A DNA stretch of 64,000 nucleotides from contig CM038716.1 in NCBI GenBank assembly GCA_021613375.1, forward strand, positions 806,001-870,000. Reading direction: 5' to 3'. This document shows, one piece after another, positions 22,331-34,545 of the stretch; positions within the stretch are counted from its first letter, which is position 1, and the number at the start of each line of letters is the position of its first letter. The position numbers and the translations under genes are program-made. A model generated the notes under the pieces. That model saw only the letters and a list, made by a program, of their open reading frames with translations. It was not told the origin of the DNA and ran no database searches. This DNA is from Megaleporinus macrocephalus (lineage: Eukaryota; Chordata; Actinopteri; Characiformes; Anostomidae).

Positions 22331-23882
22331 TCAATTAAAAGGCAATATGTTTCAGTTTTCTGTGCTTTCATACACTTTTTTTTACCAAGACATTTGGCAT
22401 ATGGAAAATCCCTAAAAATATGTTCCTTAAACAGAACTTAAACTTAAACATACTTGAAAATTGTATTGGCCTACGGCATATTATGTGTCTTAAATACATT
22501 GGACATTATAAATAACAATAAACCTCTACTTTCTAGAAGATATTAACTGTTCTTTCAGGACAATACAATAATATCACTCTAAATTACAAAACAAGTAATC
22601 CTGATACTTACAGAGGAAATGTACATTATTTAATTAGAATAATCCTGCAGTCAATGTATGGAGAATATTTAATTGCCATATTTCAGTCTAGTTATGCCCA
22701 GTCACTCTTTGACAGATTAAAAAAAACACTACTTGTTGCATAAACCATTGGCAATAAAAAAATAAATAGTTTGTGATTAATATTAAACTTAACTATTGCC
22801 TGAATATATTGACTGATATATGTTATTATTATGAACATTTAATACCATTTAATGTGTTAAATTATAATTATCACTAAAATACACTTGAACATGGTGGTGA
22901 TATTGGATGCCATTTACTTAAAAGCTGTAGAGTAGAATCACTTTATAATTCATATATACATAGTATTCTAGGATCTAAACTAATATCTGTTGACTTTATG
23001 AACTACCTATCAGAAATTGTTGTTTTATAAAGCTGTGAATTTTACTTGTGAACTAAAGGCTTTTTCTCAGGTGTGCATTTGCAATAACTGTTACCAACAA
23101 GTTTATAGCAGCCGCGTGCACACATTTCATGTGCGGCTAGTTTAACTGCGTTTTGGCGATAGGCGGCTGACTACCGCAGTTTAAAGCTGATGGGGGAGCA
23201 GGCAAGTGGGCAACGGGAATGAATGCAGGCTCATAAAAACAAAACCACACTAATCCAATACTCGAGCACAAAACATTTACTCGAGCACAGAAAGCAGTCG
23301 AAGGTGATTTACATGCCGCGGGAGGATAACTATCAAATCCAGAATTAAAAAAGGTGGTTTGAACGCGATATTATGATAAATACGCACGCATGACTTGCTC
23401 ACGATCTGTGCTCACGAGTGGGAGGGATAGTTACACACGCAGATTGTTATAACTTGCAAGTTTTTGAGTCGTCTAGTTCTGACTTTGACAGTTCCCATAC
23501 CCTGCCAGTTACCTCTGAAACTGCGTCTAGCACGGTCCTCCCTTTAAAACCAGTCACAGTATGAAGATGGACTGAGAGGGATGAAAACCAATTTTGTGAC
23601 AACCTTTCTCGGATTTTGAAGTGGCAAATCATCGCAGCGTAGTTTGATGTCTAAATGCGTATCTGCTATGCAAAATGCATAAGGGGTTGGCAGGTCTGAA
23701 AAAGGAGTAAAGAGGCTATTTTTTAAAAATGTAAGTATAAAGTACAGATAATGGCGTGAAAATGTAAGGAGTACAAGTGAAAAGTCAGCTAAAAAATAAT
23801 TACTCCAGTAAAGTATAAATAACCCAAATTGCTACTTAGGTAAGGTAATAAAGTATTTGTATTTCGTTACTTGACACCTCTG

Positions 23883-23890
23883 GTCAGAAC
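23883..23890. repeat. 8-bp target duplication (right) of hAT element
   Basis: GTCAGAAC, matching 20815-20822. Confidence 0.85.
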
Positions 23891-23997
23891 AACTAACTTA
23901 CTGTTTTAACTGCAACTCCAGGACTAGTCAAAAAAGTCTTCCTCAGACTTTTGTTTTAATCCTCTGAACTGATGTGAGAGAAGCATCGAACCTGGTC

Positions 23998-24466
23998 TGT
24001 TGCAGTGTGAAGCTGAAGTGTATTTTTCCATATACATATACATTTTTGTATATATTCATATACATTTTCATATATACATATAAAGCTCTACAAAGTTCAT
24101 CTTCTCCTTTTGCGTGCAAAGGGAATGTTTTGCAGAGTTAAGTGTCAGAGGTTAATGTATGGTAGGTTTGGGAAACATCTGGCTTGTATTAACAAACCCT
24201 ATAGCATAGTCACTTCTACACCAAATATGGGAAGGTAATTTGGACCATATGTCTGGGGGTCCTGAATAATGTATTTAAGCACGACACTCAACACACACAC
24301 TTCAGAGCGCTTTTAGATTTGGGTGAGAAGGCCTCTCTCTGGCAAAAGAAGATTGGATGTCGGATGTCAGATAAGATGCTATACTTTTATGTATAATAAA
24401 TTCATTTACAATTAAAGTTGGTATCTGCAGAGTTTTCTTTAAGCCATCAACAGTGTGTCGTTACAG
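23998..24466 (+). mobile_element. Possible solo LTR
   Basis: The segment opens TGTTGCAGTGTGAAG and closes GTGTGTCGTTACA, with an AATAAA-like signal near 24393 and a GT-rich R/U5-like end. That is the layout of a long terminal repeat. No matching second LTR and no clean target duplication were found, so this is tentative. Confidence 0.3.
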
Positions 24467-26403
24467 AAGAAGGATAAACATCAAAGCCATTAACCTGCTG
24501 GCTAGCGAACAGCCCTAAACACCACAGAACCTGACTAGGTTCTGCTTTTACTAAACTTACTAAAAGGTTTAGTCATTATATGGCTTTTATATGCTATTAT
24601 ATGTCTTGCGTCTGAAAGGTGCTCTTGAGCCCAGTACTGGGCCGCCTCAGTACAGGTATAAATGGCCCATGAACCGATGCCGACTCTGAGTGGGGTCCGC
24701 AGAGCAGCCAAGCTCATGCCAAATCTTCTTGATAGATGAAGGCAGGAAAATATCTTTGTTTAAGCAGCGAGTGTTTCATTTCCCACTTGAAACAATGCCA
24801 GTCAATTCCAACAGAGTCAATTCTTCCATCCAGCATGTCTGGAAGTTGGGGTTGACTGATGAACCATAATGTGACACAATATAACTACAGTGTATTAAAG
24901 TAAGCAAAATAGACATATTATTTGGTCATTTTTATTAATGTTTACATCAATAGATGACAACCACAACAAGGAACAATCTTTCATAGGCAAACACCTGAAC
25001 ATGGCATACCGCTAATGCCTACAAGCCACTGAGAGTTATGTAGCACACACACTAAACCCTAACTAATGCCAGGGATTCCAGGCTCTCTAACTGGAGTGTT
25101 TTGTTTACATACACAACATATACTGAATGACCTTCAAAGCTTACATGTTAGGGGCATCTTGTGAGAGGAATCATTGTTAAAGAGATCAATGATGACCTCT
25201 AACCTCTATTCCCACTTCTGTACACTAAAGGACACTCAAAGACAATCTGCCTTTCACAAGTCCTTCTGATTTTGTTCCCATAAAGTTAAGCCGAGTGGAT
25301 ATTAAAAGTATTTAACATGTTTAACACTGATCCCCCCAATTATAATCTTACTGTGCTTTGTGTAAGTGACTTTCAATAGTGAACCACTTTCTGTATTTTA
25401 GATGTGAGATAAAATAGTGTATATTGATTATTATCATTATTGCTTTATAACACCTTTCAGTGGTCACTTCTGTTGAGATTAGTGCTGCTCGACCGAATTG
25501 TTTTGTCACCAGTTTTTATCATTCCCCCATCAAACTCAGTAGTCTGCCTTCTGTACTGTGTTTTTCATCCTAGCCATCAGAAGCTTGAGAAATATTCTTC
25601 TGACTTTCTAAAGTTGACTTAATAGGGAATATTCAAATTAGCATTTGTGAAACATAAAATTGTGAACTAATGCATTAACATGTAATTGGATTGCCATTGG
25701 CTTTACTATAGAATTAAATCCAGCTGATTAACATCTTTGGTTTACTAATAGGTGCTGTGTTTTAGTGTAGACAAATAGGAATTCAATGTGCAGCTACATT
25801 TAAGATAAGTACTTGGCACTTTGTACAATGTTTCATTACTCAGGACTTATTCATCATCTGTCACTAGCTGTCACAGAGAATATGTATAATTAAAAAATTA
25901 CGGCAAGGCTGAGCTTTGTTTATCAATGTCAAATTGTAGTAGCTAAACCATACAATCAGAATTTTAAATAAATGTGTAACTCACTGACTTTCCTTTGCCG
26001 TGCTAAATCTGCATCAGTAAGCTTTCATGTCATAAGGGGCGATGCAGTTTCACGTTAACTGACCACGAACTGTATTGAAATTAAGCATGCTGTCTAACAG
26101 TCATAAGTGATGCTTATTTTTATCTTACAGGAACCATTTCTGTTGAAAAACGTTTATGTTTTTCTGTATGTAATGTGTCATATTCAAATATAAATTAACA
26201 TTTCTGCCGCTGTTCTAAGACAAAAAAAATTAATTTATTTATACCCATTGATGCTTATTTTTGCTCTAACACATCTCTAACAATGGATTGTCTCATCAGA
26301 TGTACAAAATACAGTTAGGCAAAAAACTCTGCTTTGTTATCTCTTCCCACTGACCTTAACATCTTGTAAATTGCCTTTACTTAAAATTTTTTAAAACTAT
26401 GTA
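24467..26403. other. Intergenic stretch, no gene seen
   Basis: AT-rich DNA with only short unsupported frames. I see no conserved coding, RNA or clear repeat feature here. Confidence 0.5.
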
Positions 26404-26835
26404 CAGTAAGACCCAGAAATATATGGACAGTGACACAATCTTCATGGTTTGGGCTCTCCATGCCACCACATTGGATTTGAAATGAAACAACTGGGATGCA
26501 TTTGAAGAGTAGATTTTTGGGTTTAATTTAAGGGGTTGAACAAAAATATCCTATGAAATGTTTAGGAATTGCAACCATTTTTCTACAAAGCCTCCTTATT
26601 TCAGGGGCTCAAAAGTAATTGGACAAATTAACATTACTGTAAATAATATATTCATTTTTAATGCTTTGCTAAAAATCCTTTGCAGGCAATGACTGCCTGA
26701 TATCTGGAACCCATGGACATCACCAAATGCTGGGTTTCCTCCTTTGTGATGCTTTGCCAGGCCTTTAATGCAGCTGTTTTTAGCCTATGCTTTTTTGAGG
26801 GTTTAAGTTTTGTCTTAAGCAAGTGAAATGCATGC

Positions 26836-27660
26836 TTAATCGAGTTGAGATCTGGTGATTGACTCGGCCATTGCAGAATATTTTACTTCCTTGCCATAAA
26901 AACTCAAAACCAAAACACTTGGTTTCACAATGTGTTTTAGGTCACTGTCCATCTGTACTGTGAAGCACCGTCCAATCAACCTTGCTGCATTTCCCTGTAC
27001 TTCAAGATTCATCCAGCTGCTTCCGTCTTCTGTCACATCATCAGTAAACACCAGTGACCCAGTGCCATTGGAAGCCATGCATGCCCATGCCATTAAATTG
27101 CCTTCACCATGTTTTACAGAGGATGTGGTATGCTTTGGATTATGAGCCGTTCCAAGTCTTCTGCATACTTTCTTCCTCACATCATTCTGATGCAGGTTGA
27201 TCTTAGTTTCATCTGTCCATAGAATGCTGTTTCAGAACAGGGCTGGCTTCTTTAGATATTTTTTAGATATTCTAATCTGGGGTCTCTGTTTTTGAGGCTG
27301 ATTAATGGTTTGCACCTTGGGGTGAACTCTGTATTTGCTCTCATATAGTCTTCTCTTTATTGCAGATTTAGATGCTGATAGACCTACTTCCTGGAGAGTT
27401 TTTTTTTGCTTGGGTGAATGTTGTAAAGGGATTTTTCTTCATCATGGAAAAGATTCTGCAATCATCCACCACTGATGTCTTTAAGGACGTCTAGGCCTTT
27501 TTGAGTTCCTGATCGCACCAGTGTGCTTTTTTCCCCAGAATGTACCTAACTGTTAATTTGGCCACTCCTAACATTTTCGCTATCTCACTGATAGATTTCT
27601 TATTTTTTTCAGCCTAACGATGGCCTGTTTCACTTCCATTATGAGCTCCTTTGACCGCAT
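26836..27660 (-). pseudogene. Tc1-like transposase remnant
   Basis: The minus-strand frame at 26836-27180 reads HTTSSVKHGEGNLMAWACMA, then TGSLVFTDDVTEDGSSWMN, AARLIGRCFTVQMDSDLKH. These are the middle and second-aspartate region of Tc1 transposases; the usual DNDPKHT is altered to DSDLKH. Upstream DNA (27180-27660) carries further frame-shifted helix-turn-helix-like sequence. The final DxxPIE block is not intact. Confidence 0.8.
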
Positions 27661-27906
27661 GTTGTGGGTTCACAGCAACAGCTTCCAAATGCAAATGCCA
27701 CACCTGGAATCAGACCCTTTACCTGCTTTATTGATGATGGATTAATGAGGGAAAAGCCCATGAAACAGCTTTTACAATAATTGTCCAAGTAGCTAATTGT
27801 CCAAAGGCAAAGGATAATTGTCCAGCAGCCAAGGCAGCTACATATTAAGCTGTTATTCCTAAACCCTTCCTCCAATTAGCAGTAAATCAACGTACGACGA
27901 CGTACG

Positions 27907-28196
27907 ATTAGCCACATGTGTTTACACACAGCGGAATTTGACCTCCGCATTTAACCCATCCGTGCAGTGAAACACCCACATATACACACACTAGTGAACA
28001 TACACACTAGGGGGCGGTGAGCACACGTGCCCAGAGCGGTGGGCAGCCCTTATCCACGGCGCCCGGGGAGCAGTTGGGGTTAGGTGCCTTGCCCAAGGGC
28101 ACTACAGTCATGACTTGCCGGTCCCAGGGATCGAACCGGCGACCTTCCGGTCACAAGACCGGATCCCTAACCTTCAGCCCACGACTGCCCCATTAG
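27907..28196 (-). mobile_element. tRNA-derived SINE nested in Tc1-like element
   Basis: Read on the minus strand it starts GGGGCAGTCGTGGGCTGAAG, a tRNA-like A-box region, and carries a perfect polymerase III B box GGTTCGATCCC (near 28126-28136). An unrelated body follows (CCCTTGGGCAAGGCACC, then CCGCTCTGGGCACGTG). ATTAG at 27907-27911 and 28192-28196 may be a short target duplication. It is not a functional tRNA gene: the fold breaks down after the B box and a repeat body follows. Confidence 0.75.
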
Positions 28197-28312
28197 GATG
28201 TGAATACTCTTAAATTAAAGCTGAGAGTCTGCACTTTAAGTCCACGTTAATTATGTCTCTCCTTTAAACCAAAATTTGTGTCACTGTCCAATTATTTCTG
28301 GGCCTATCTGTA

Positions 28313-31300
28313 AATCCTGTCCAGAAAAAGGTACATTACTGAAAACACTTGTTTTATCTATCAAATATATTTTCCATTGTGATTACAACAATAACATTGA
28401 CAGTGTATTTACATACCTCTTGTGACTGTGGGGTGAAAGGAATACTCCAATTACACTGTAAGGGCATTCACTATAGTTCACTGTATCTGTGAGAGTGTGA
28501 CTGCTATACACTGACGCTTATGTAACCCCTGCTTTGTACACTAAACACAATGAAAGCTACAGACAGAACAGTTGTGCATATAATATCACTCACTGGCTCA
28601 GATATTACACAACATGTATATGCTGCAGTGCCTTTACATTCACTGTTTATACTCTAAACAGGCCTCCATGGTAATTTACATTTACATTGTATCCCAGAAG
28701 AGTTTTGAGTATGTCACTGAAGAGACTGTTCTTATAGATATACTGGGGCTCATTTTATCATGTATATTGGTATTGCTTTAATAAAGTATAATAAGCACAG
28801 TATACCAGTAAAGAGTCCACTAGCTCAACTCTATATCGGTGATAAAATGTTTGGTCAAACCGCAAACCTGAAAGTCAGGACAGGGCCAAAAAAACAAAAG
28901 TGACAATAAATAACAATTTATATGAAATAAACTTAATGAAATTATTACAGTATGTAGGTTGTTGTATGTGCCCCAAATTTCAATGTTCCTAACAATAGAG
29001 AATAGTTGGTTGGGTTTATCTATACTTTGCACATTTTCTGCATTTTAAAAACTCTGGGCTTAGATGTTGTCCATGTGCTAGCAAAAAGTTTTCTCTCTGT
29101 TTCTGTGCTGTATTATGCAAATTGAGTAAGATTTTCAAGTGGTTTCAAACCTGTAGTGGACAAGTTTCTCAGTGTTTTATTGTCTTGAAACTTAAATAGT
29201 TAGTCTTAATTCTAGTCAAATTGGAGCTAGGGCTGCACAATGGTTGGAAAAAGAAAATGAATATAACTGGCAGTTCCTTACAATTAAGCAGGCAATACAT
29301 TACTAAATTTATCAACAGCATTTAGTTGGATAGCACTACTGCAACAATAAAATGGATTAAAATGCAATAGATTGTTCTTCAATCACGTTGTCATAGTAAA
29401 TCTACAGTTGGCTGAATCATATCAATGGATATCATATAAATTATCTCTTAATAACAGAAAAGAATGAGGTGGACCTGATTTTGTATTTTTATCATGCTGT
29501 ATCCGCATGCTTCCCTTCTGCATATGCTTCATATGTACCACAGGATCTCATGTTCCTTTTTTTTACTGTCTCTTCCTTCTAATGCTGGCCATATAACATG
29601 TGGGGCTGAGCCTTATTTTACATGCTGTGCTACAGTAAATGTTGGGAAGGTGTGTGTTACACTACAATCTTGATATTCAACTAATTATTCCATTATTCAA
29701 AGACATATAAGGAGAAAGAGAAGGTAATGACTTGCTGTTACTCTGGTTACAGTGGAACACAACTTTTCAAGCCTACAAGTATCTAATTGTGTTTTCTCTG
29801 GGAGGCAAGTAAGGGCATGATCTATGTACAGCGAAAACATGTTAGCATGTTGGTGTTTCTTCATTTCAGTTGGGTTACACAGACAGTCTGGGATGCTAAG
29901 AATAGAGGGTTTTACTGCTTACTAAGACTCAACAGAAATGATCTCTGTATTTTTCACTCAGGGCTATCTGCTGCCAAAGTGATTAATAACACTGGTTCAC
30001 TTTTTTTTTCTTGGAGCAATGCACTCTAAAGTTGACATACTAACATTGTGGTCACAGTAGTAGTAGAGGATAGTGAAGTGGATACTGGTACTAAGCAAAA
30101 AAACTTAATGCTACCCAGTGTTTTCCATTTCATACTTAATGTCCAAGCTGCTAGCCTCATAGAACCACCCAGAATTTCTTTTTATCCTTTTCTTTCTACA
30201 TTTTGTTGTTTTACATGGTTTAAGCATTAAGACGTTTGACAAATGGTCCTAAACAGTAATCTTTTAGCCATTGGTCTTGTTTTCAAATTCCACCTTTATC
30301 ACTGGTGATTCTTGGTGCTGATCGACGCCCACAGAACAAATGAGTACTAGAGAGCAAAGGAAACATGAAAACATGTTTCTGGGAAGTTGTATGAGGCTAC
30401 TAACCAACATCCTGCATTCAGACTTGACCTGTGTACAACATAGTTAAAGAAGAGAGAAGAAACTGCTGACAGTGGCTGACATATAAATGCAGGTTTTAAA
30501 GGGTCATCTTGTGTACTGCTAATGTACTGTTTTGAACCTGTTTTCTGGCAACTAGATGCAACAGGCTGGACTGAGATGAGGGAGACAGTTGACCCAAGAG
30601 AAACACTGTGAGGGGTGTTGCAATGTGGGTAGGAGGTGGCCACGGTCCGTGTAAGCTTGTGCATCCTCTTGCAAGCTCAGCTACTAAAAGTCAGTCTGTG
30701 GGACAGAAATTAAAGGCAATAAACAAGAATGCATTATGTGTTTTCCCTTACAAAACTCATAATTTACTAAGCTATTCAGTTATTAGCTATTCAATTACAA
30801 CTTTAGTAACAATAAACTTTAATAATTAGATGTTTTAGAACAAGGGTTTGACACCTTTTCTGGATTAGAATAGCATACATTTTTTGGCACTGAGCAAGTT
30901 ATCTTTAATAAAGTTTGTATTTATTTGATAGGAAGCTTTCAGCATCAGTACTAAGTGGCACAAAGTTCAACATTTCATAAATAAAAATGTACATACGATT
31001 TAGGTAAATTGTGTCTGGTAAATTAATTAACCCTTGTCTCCATGCCAATTCCGCAAGGACATCTTGTGACTCGAAATTTTAACTTTGGGATTAAACAGAA
31101 GGGTAACTGACTGGATGTAAAGGTTTGCATTGCTTAAGAGGCAGCATAAAGTCCCACCTGTGTGACTGCCCAGAGAGTCTGTCCCTCAAACAGTCACCTG
31201 TAGTGAGTGGCAATGGCTTTAGCTAAGATGTATACTTTACTAATTTTCTAATTCTCACATGTTTAAATACATCTTTTGTGGCTGTGATTTGCTAGGGGAA

Positions 31301-31700
31301 AAAAGATCCCTCAAAATGAAGATTAAAGCTGCCCATTAATAATTAGGAACCACTTTTGAAAAATTACATGAAAAGCTATAGTTGAGGAATTCTCTGAAGG
31401 CAATATCTAAAAAAATGGCTAGTCAATATACAAACAGTGTCATTATAGCAAATGATTTGGGTTCTTTGATATGAAATGTATATAAAAGGAATTTAAATTT
31501 GGACATGATAAAAGAGATGCAACGGCTTTGCTTTCCCAATTGGACATAAATGTTTATGTTTTAAATTTCAAAATCTGTTTGAAAATCTTGCTACTTGTCC
31601 ATTAAATGTTGGCATAATATGAAGGGCAGTGGCCTCTTACAAAAAGGAAGACTAAAGAGAAGAATGAAATGAAAATAGACTGAATTGAGATGCACAGGCA
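28313..31700. other. Intergenic / presumed distal map4 3' UTR
   Basis: No conserved coding sequence. The map4-like 3' UTR runs leftwards from 31700. A minus-strand AATAAA (plus-strand TTTATT at 30920-30925) is one candidate polyadenylation signal, but others occur further left and none can be chosen without transcripts. Confidence 0.45.
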
Positions 31701-31907
31701 TCATAGCCTAGTGAAGGAGTCTGATATATACTTATTTGTTGCAGGGATTTGCTTGTCCAGGCCTCGGCAGTTCAAGAGCTCCTCTCCCACAGAGGGAACA
31801 GCAGAGGAGCCCAGTCCGCTCTCCTTAGGTCCTTTATCTTCCTGAGTGGGCAGATTTGCTGCAGGGGCTGATGGGCCTCCCTCAGAGTTTTGCTCCTTCC
31901 CCCCAGT
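31701..31907 (-). CDS. map4: map4-like exon 12 (C-terminal tail and stop)
   Basis: 207 nt, phase 0, acceptor TGTTTTCAG, stop TGA (plus-strand TCA at 31701-31703). Encodes TGGKEQNSEGGPSAPAANL through LLNCRGLDKQIPATNKY. The acidic Gly/Pro-rich tail and its SGLGS...LDKQIPAT end resemble the MAP4 tail (SGLNG...LDSQIQET), not the tau/MAP2 tail. Confidence 0.85.
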   Translation of the reverse strand, partial: TGGKEQNSEGGPSAPAANLPTQEDKGPKESGLGSSAVPSVGEELLNCRGLDKQIPATNKYISDSFTRL

Positions 31908-33430
31908 CTGAAAACACAGATTAGCAGTGTAGAGTACAGAAAGGATGACACGTATAAAGGCTCTGTTTATAAGGAGGAGCTTGTAGCACAGTCCACTTTA
32001 AACACAACCAGTGTGAAACAGCTTTCTTGATGCTGCAGCAGTGTGACAATGGGCAAGAAGTGCCAGCAGTTCTTGTATTTTGGGCACATTTTCAGCAAAT
32101 ACATTTAATAATTTGTACAGTACAGTGCAAACAAGACTACTTCTAATTTCTTTAATTGCCAGTCAAAACAATTAAGTATGTTAAGCAAGTTATTCATTTT
32201 TCAAAAGAAACAGATTATATATAAAACTATATCATCTGTAGTACATGCAGTTTGGTGTTTGTATGTTGAATGAAACCATAATGAAGAGGACTTTATTGGG
32301 AAAAAGAGGGCTGGAAAAAAAGACAAACAGACGAGTGCGGGTCGAACCAACACTACAGTCATTGTCGGGGGTCTGGCCTGAGTCATTGCATACAAAATTA
32401 TGTCTTTCGATTGAGCAGAAGTACAATTGATTGGCGTGCCCTTTTCCATCTCATTCACTTTGTATGGGAAAAAGTTCCTGTCGTTTCCCGGAATTCATGC
32501 ATTTGATCAAAAAGCTGTATACAAGCTCGAATCACACAATCAGACCGGACAATCTGGAGTTAGAATGGTGGTGATATTTCGAGAACTGCGAAAGCAGAAA
32601 ATAATTAACAATATAGTAGCGCATTGCGAAAGAATAAGATTATACTAAGAATAACAATATAGTTGCATTGCAATACAGAACTATAATAAAGTCAAATGAA
32701 GATTAGTGAAAATATGACTCCTAGCAACTGTACAAGACCTGACAGTGCACTAAAACTGCACCTATCAAATAAACAGCACTTAGATCTTTCATCTTTGAGA
32801 GACAGAATCAATCAAGCTCTGCTTCAGGTTTAAACAAATCCACAGGCTCTTCGTCCTTTTACTGCAAAAAGACAACTGAGCAATATGGTACAGGATGTAT
32901 GAATGGAAGCTTCATTCATAAGTCTACCAAAAAGAACTAAATATTAAATATATGTTTTGTCAATTTGACTGGAAATTAAAAAAAACATTTTAAAAAATCA
33001 AAATATTCTTAATGACATTGGAAAAATTGTTATCTACTATTTCTTTATGAAATGTAAGAACCAGAGCAGGTCCCAACCTCCATGGAGCCCTCCTACCTGA
33101 CCTGTGAGCCATGTAAACCCTTTGCAACCCCAGTGGTCCTACTACAATCCTCCCTTCCCTCTTTTAAAACAATTTGCTCCATCTGTTGGTCTATGAATAA
33201 GTAAACATAAACAAAATGAAATGATGTAGGAACAATGAACACATTTGCAAATTTAAAATACTATACTATGTTATGGCTTAGCTTGATACTTTTTACCGAG
33301 TGATGTACATCCATATTGCCCAGTACTCCCAGCTAAACAATATTAATATTTTGGCTTCATGCAGTTTACAAACTTACAACTAAAATTAAATATCGAGATT
33401 TGTAGGAGATGTAGCAGTGATGTTCATTAC

Positions 33431-33534
33431 CTTCATTTTGGTCCCTCCTAGTTTATGGCTTACACTGTCCGGTGTTCCTACATTGGCCTTGGTGTTGATC
33501 TCTGTCTTAAGAGACTCAACCTTCACATTGCCAC
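33431..33534 (-). CDS. map4: map4-like exon 11 (degenerate fourth repeat)
   Basis: 104 nt, 2-base start after AACAG, donor AAG|GTAATG. Encodes GNVKVESLKTEINTKANVGT and then PDSVSHKLGGTKMK. It follows the MAP4 fourth-repeat pattern (VKIES...AKVGSLDNVGHLPAGG), but the KxGS core reads NVGT and PGGG reads LGG. Confidence 0.9.
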
Positions 33535-33614
33535 CTGTTATATTTCACTGGTTACTAACAGAAAATATGTAATATATAAACAGATAAGCATTAAAAAAAG
33601 AAGCAATCATTTAC

Positions 33615-33696
33615 CGAGGTTGTGCTTAATGTTGTCTTTGGAGCCACATTTTGCAGTCACTTTGCTCACATCGATCTTTTTGTTCAGAATCTGAAC
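33615..33696 (-). CDS. map4: map4-like exon 10 (third tubulin-binding repeat)
   Basis: 82 nt, acceptor ATCTTCAG, donor CTCG|GTAAAT; the exon length equals that of tau exon 11. Encodes [20 protein letters not shown] then DNIKHNLG, with the VQI.NKK hexapeptide and KCGS motif. The closing PGGG is replaced by LGG across the splice junction. Confidence 0.95.
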
Positions 33697-33879
33697 CTGA
33701 AGATCATCACATTAGGAAGGCATTAAGTTCGCAGAGGAGTTGCTATATTAAAAAAAATAAGAGTCCTTCATCTGTGAGAGGAGTCAAAATCATAGAGAAT
33801 TATGTCTTTGGCTTAACGTTCCATTACATATTTATTGTTCCCTAAATGTGTTATGGATAATTTAGGGTATTACCAACTT

Positions 33880-34310
33880 TGTCACGAGGCATACCTAAGT
33901 CTGCCACCAGAGGTCCTCCTCCCCTAAGTTTTAAAGGCTGTCATGGCTACACTCCTGGCCTCATCAAGAACCTTACATAAGGTCCTCTCAGTTTGCTGAG
34001 ACGTTTGATGTTTTGCTCTGTCCTTTGGAGTTGTGTAAATAAACTTATCCTGCACATAAATCTGTAACCATCGTGGTCTTGTAACCCTATATTTATTTTA
34101 CTGTGTGGCCCCTATTAGATAGGCGGTTACAAATCTCTCAACACTGTCTAACTCTGCTCTGTTTCAACCAACCTGGATCCAGTAGGACTGCAGGAGGTGC
34201 AAGACATTGTTGCAGCTCAGGGGCACCAATAAAACTTTCATGAGCAACAACTAAAGCAGCTTAATAACAAGATGTATGCCATCCACAGCCTTTCTGAGAG
34301 TCTGAAGTAG
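33880..34310 (+). mobile_element. Gypsy-like LTR and gag start remnant in map4 intron
   Basis: TGTCACGAGGCATACC to GGCGGTTACA (33880-34131) has LTR-like ends and an AATAAA near 34040. Some 40 bp further on, a broken frame reads DPVGLQEVQDIVAAQGHQ, then FHEQQLKQLNNKM, resembling the N-terminus of gag from fish Ty3/Gypsy elements (MDP..., VAAQG, QLxxL pattern). A stop interrupts it and nothing further downstream is recognisable. Confidence 0.45.
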
Positions 34311-34537
34311 CATTTGTTTTTTCGGTCCTTATAAGCAGGCTGCTTTCCTGGGTCATAGCTAGTTACGTTAATCTGACTTCGAGAAAACATTTCAGAAAGT
34401 ATTTGATCACTCAGTGTAATGCAAACTTGTGCCCTGCGCCCAAGGACGCAAACTTTTGACCCTGAGACATAAAGAAAAATGTGTGGCCGAGCACACCCTG
34501 ATGTTTTGCACATTAGCTGCAACGTGTGACTGGGATG

Positions 34538-34545
34538 ATGACACC
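34538..34545. repeat. 8-bp target duplication (left) of hAT element
   Basis: ATGACACC, identical to 35595-35602. Confidence 0.85.

Larger units (their letters stand above)
20823..23882. mobile_element. hAT-type DNA transposon, about 3.1 kb, perfect 8-bp target duplication
   Basis: Left end CAAAGGTGTCAAAAGTATTC and right end (reverse complement) CAGAGGTGTCAAGTAACG form terminal inverted repeats. The inner ends extend the symmetry with ACTCAGGTAG and ACCTAAGTAG, and CTTAAAGTA-like blocks. GTCAGAAC is duplicated on both sides; 8-bp duplications are diagnostic of hAT. No intact transposase is present. The interior holds a CA microsatellite and a LINE fragment that must have inserted later. Confidence 0.8.
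26404..28310 (-). mobile_element. Tc1-like DNA transposon with TA target site, carrying a SINE
   Basis: Terminal inverted repeats CAGTAAGACCCAGAAATATA (left) and, inverted at the right end, CAGATAGGCCCAGAAATAAT, each continuing into TGGACAGTGACACAA. TA dinucleotides at 26402-26403 and 28311-28312 are the target site. The interior encodes a dead Tc1 transposase on the minus strand. A tRNA-derived SINE sits near the right end. At 1.9 kb it is longer than a typical 1.6-kb Tc1 copy, which the SINE explains. Confidence 0.9.

Noticed and set aside
28090..28195. tRNA gene on the minus strand (A-box and B-box present)
   Set aside because: The cloverleaf does not complete and the sequence continues into a repeat body; it is the tRNA-derived head of a SINE.
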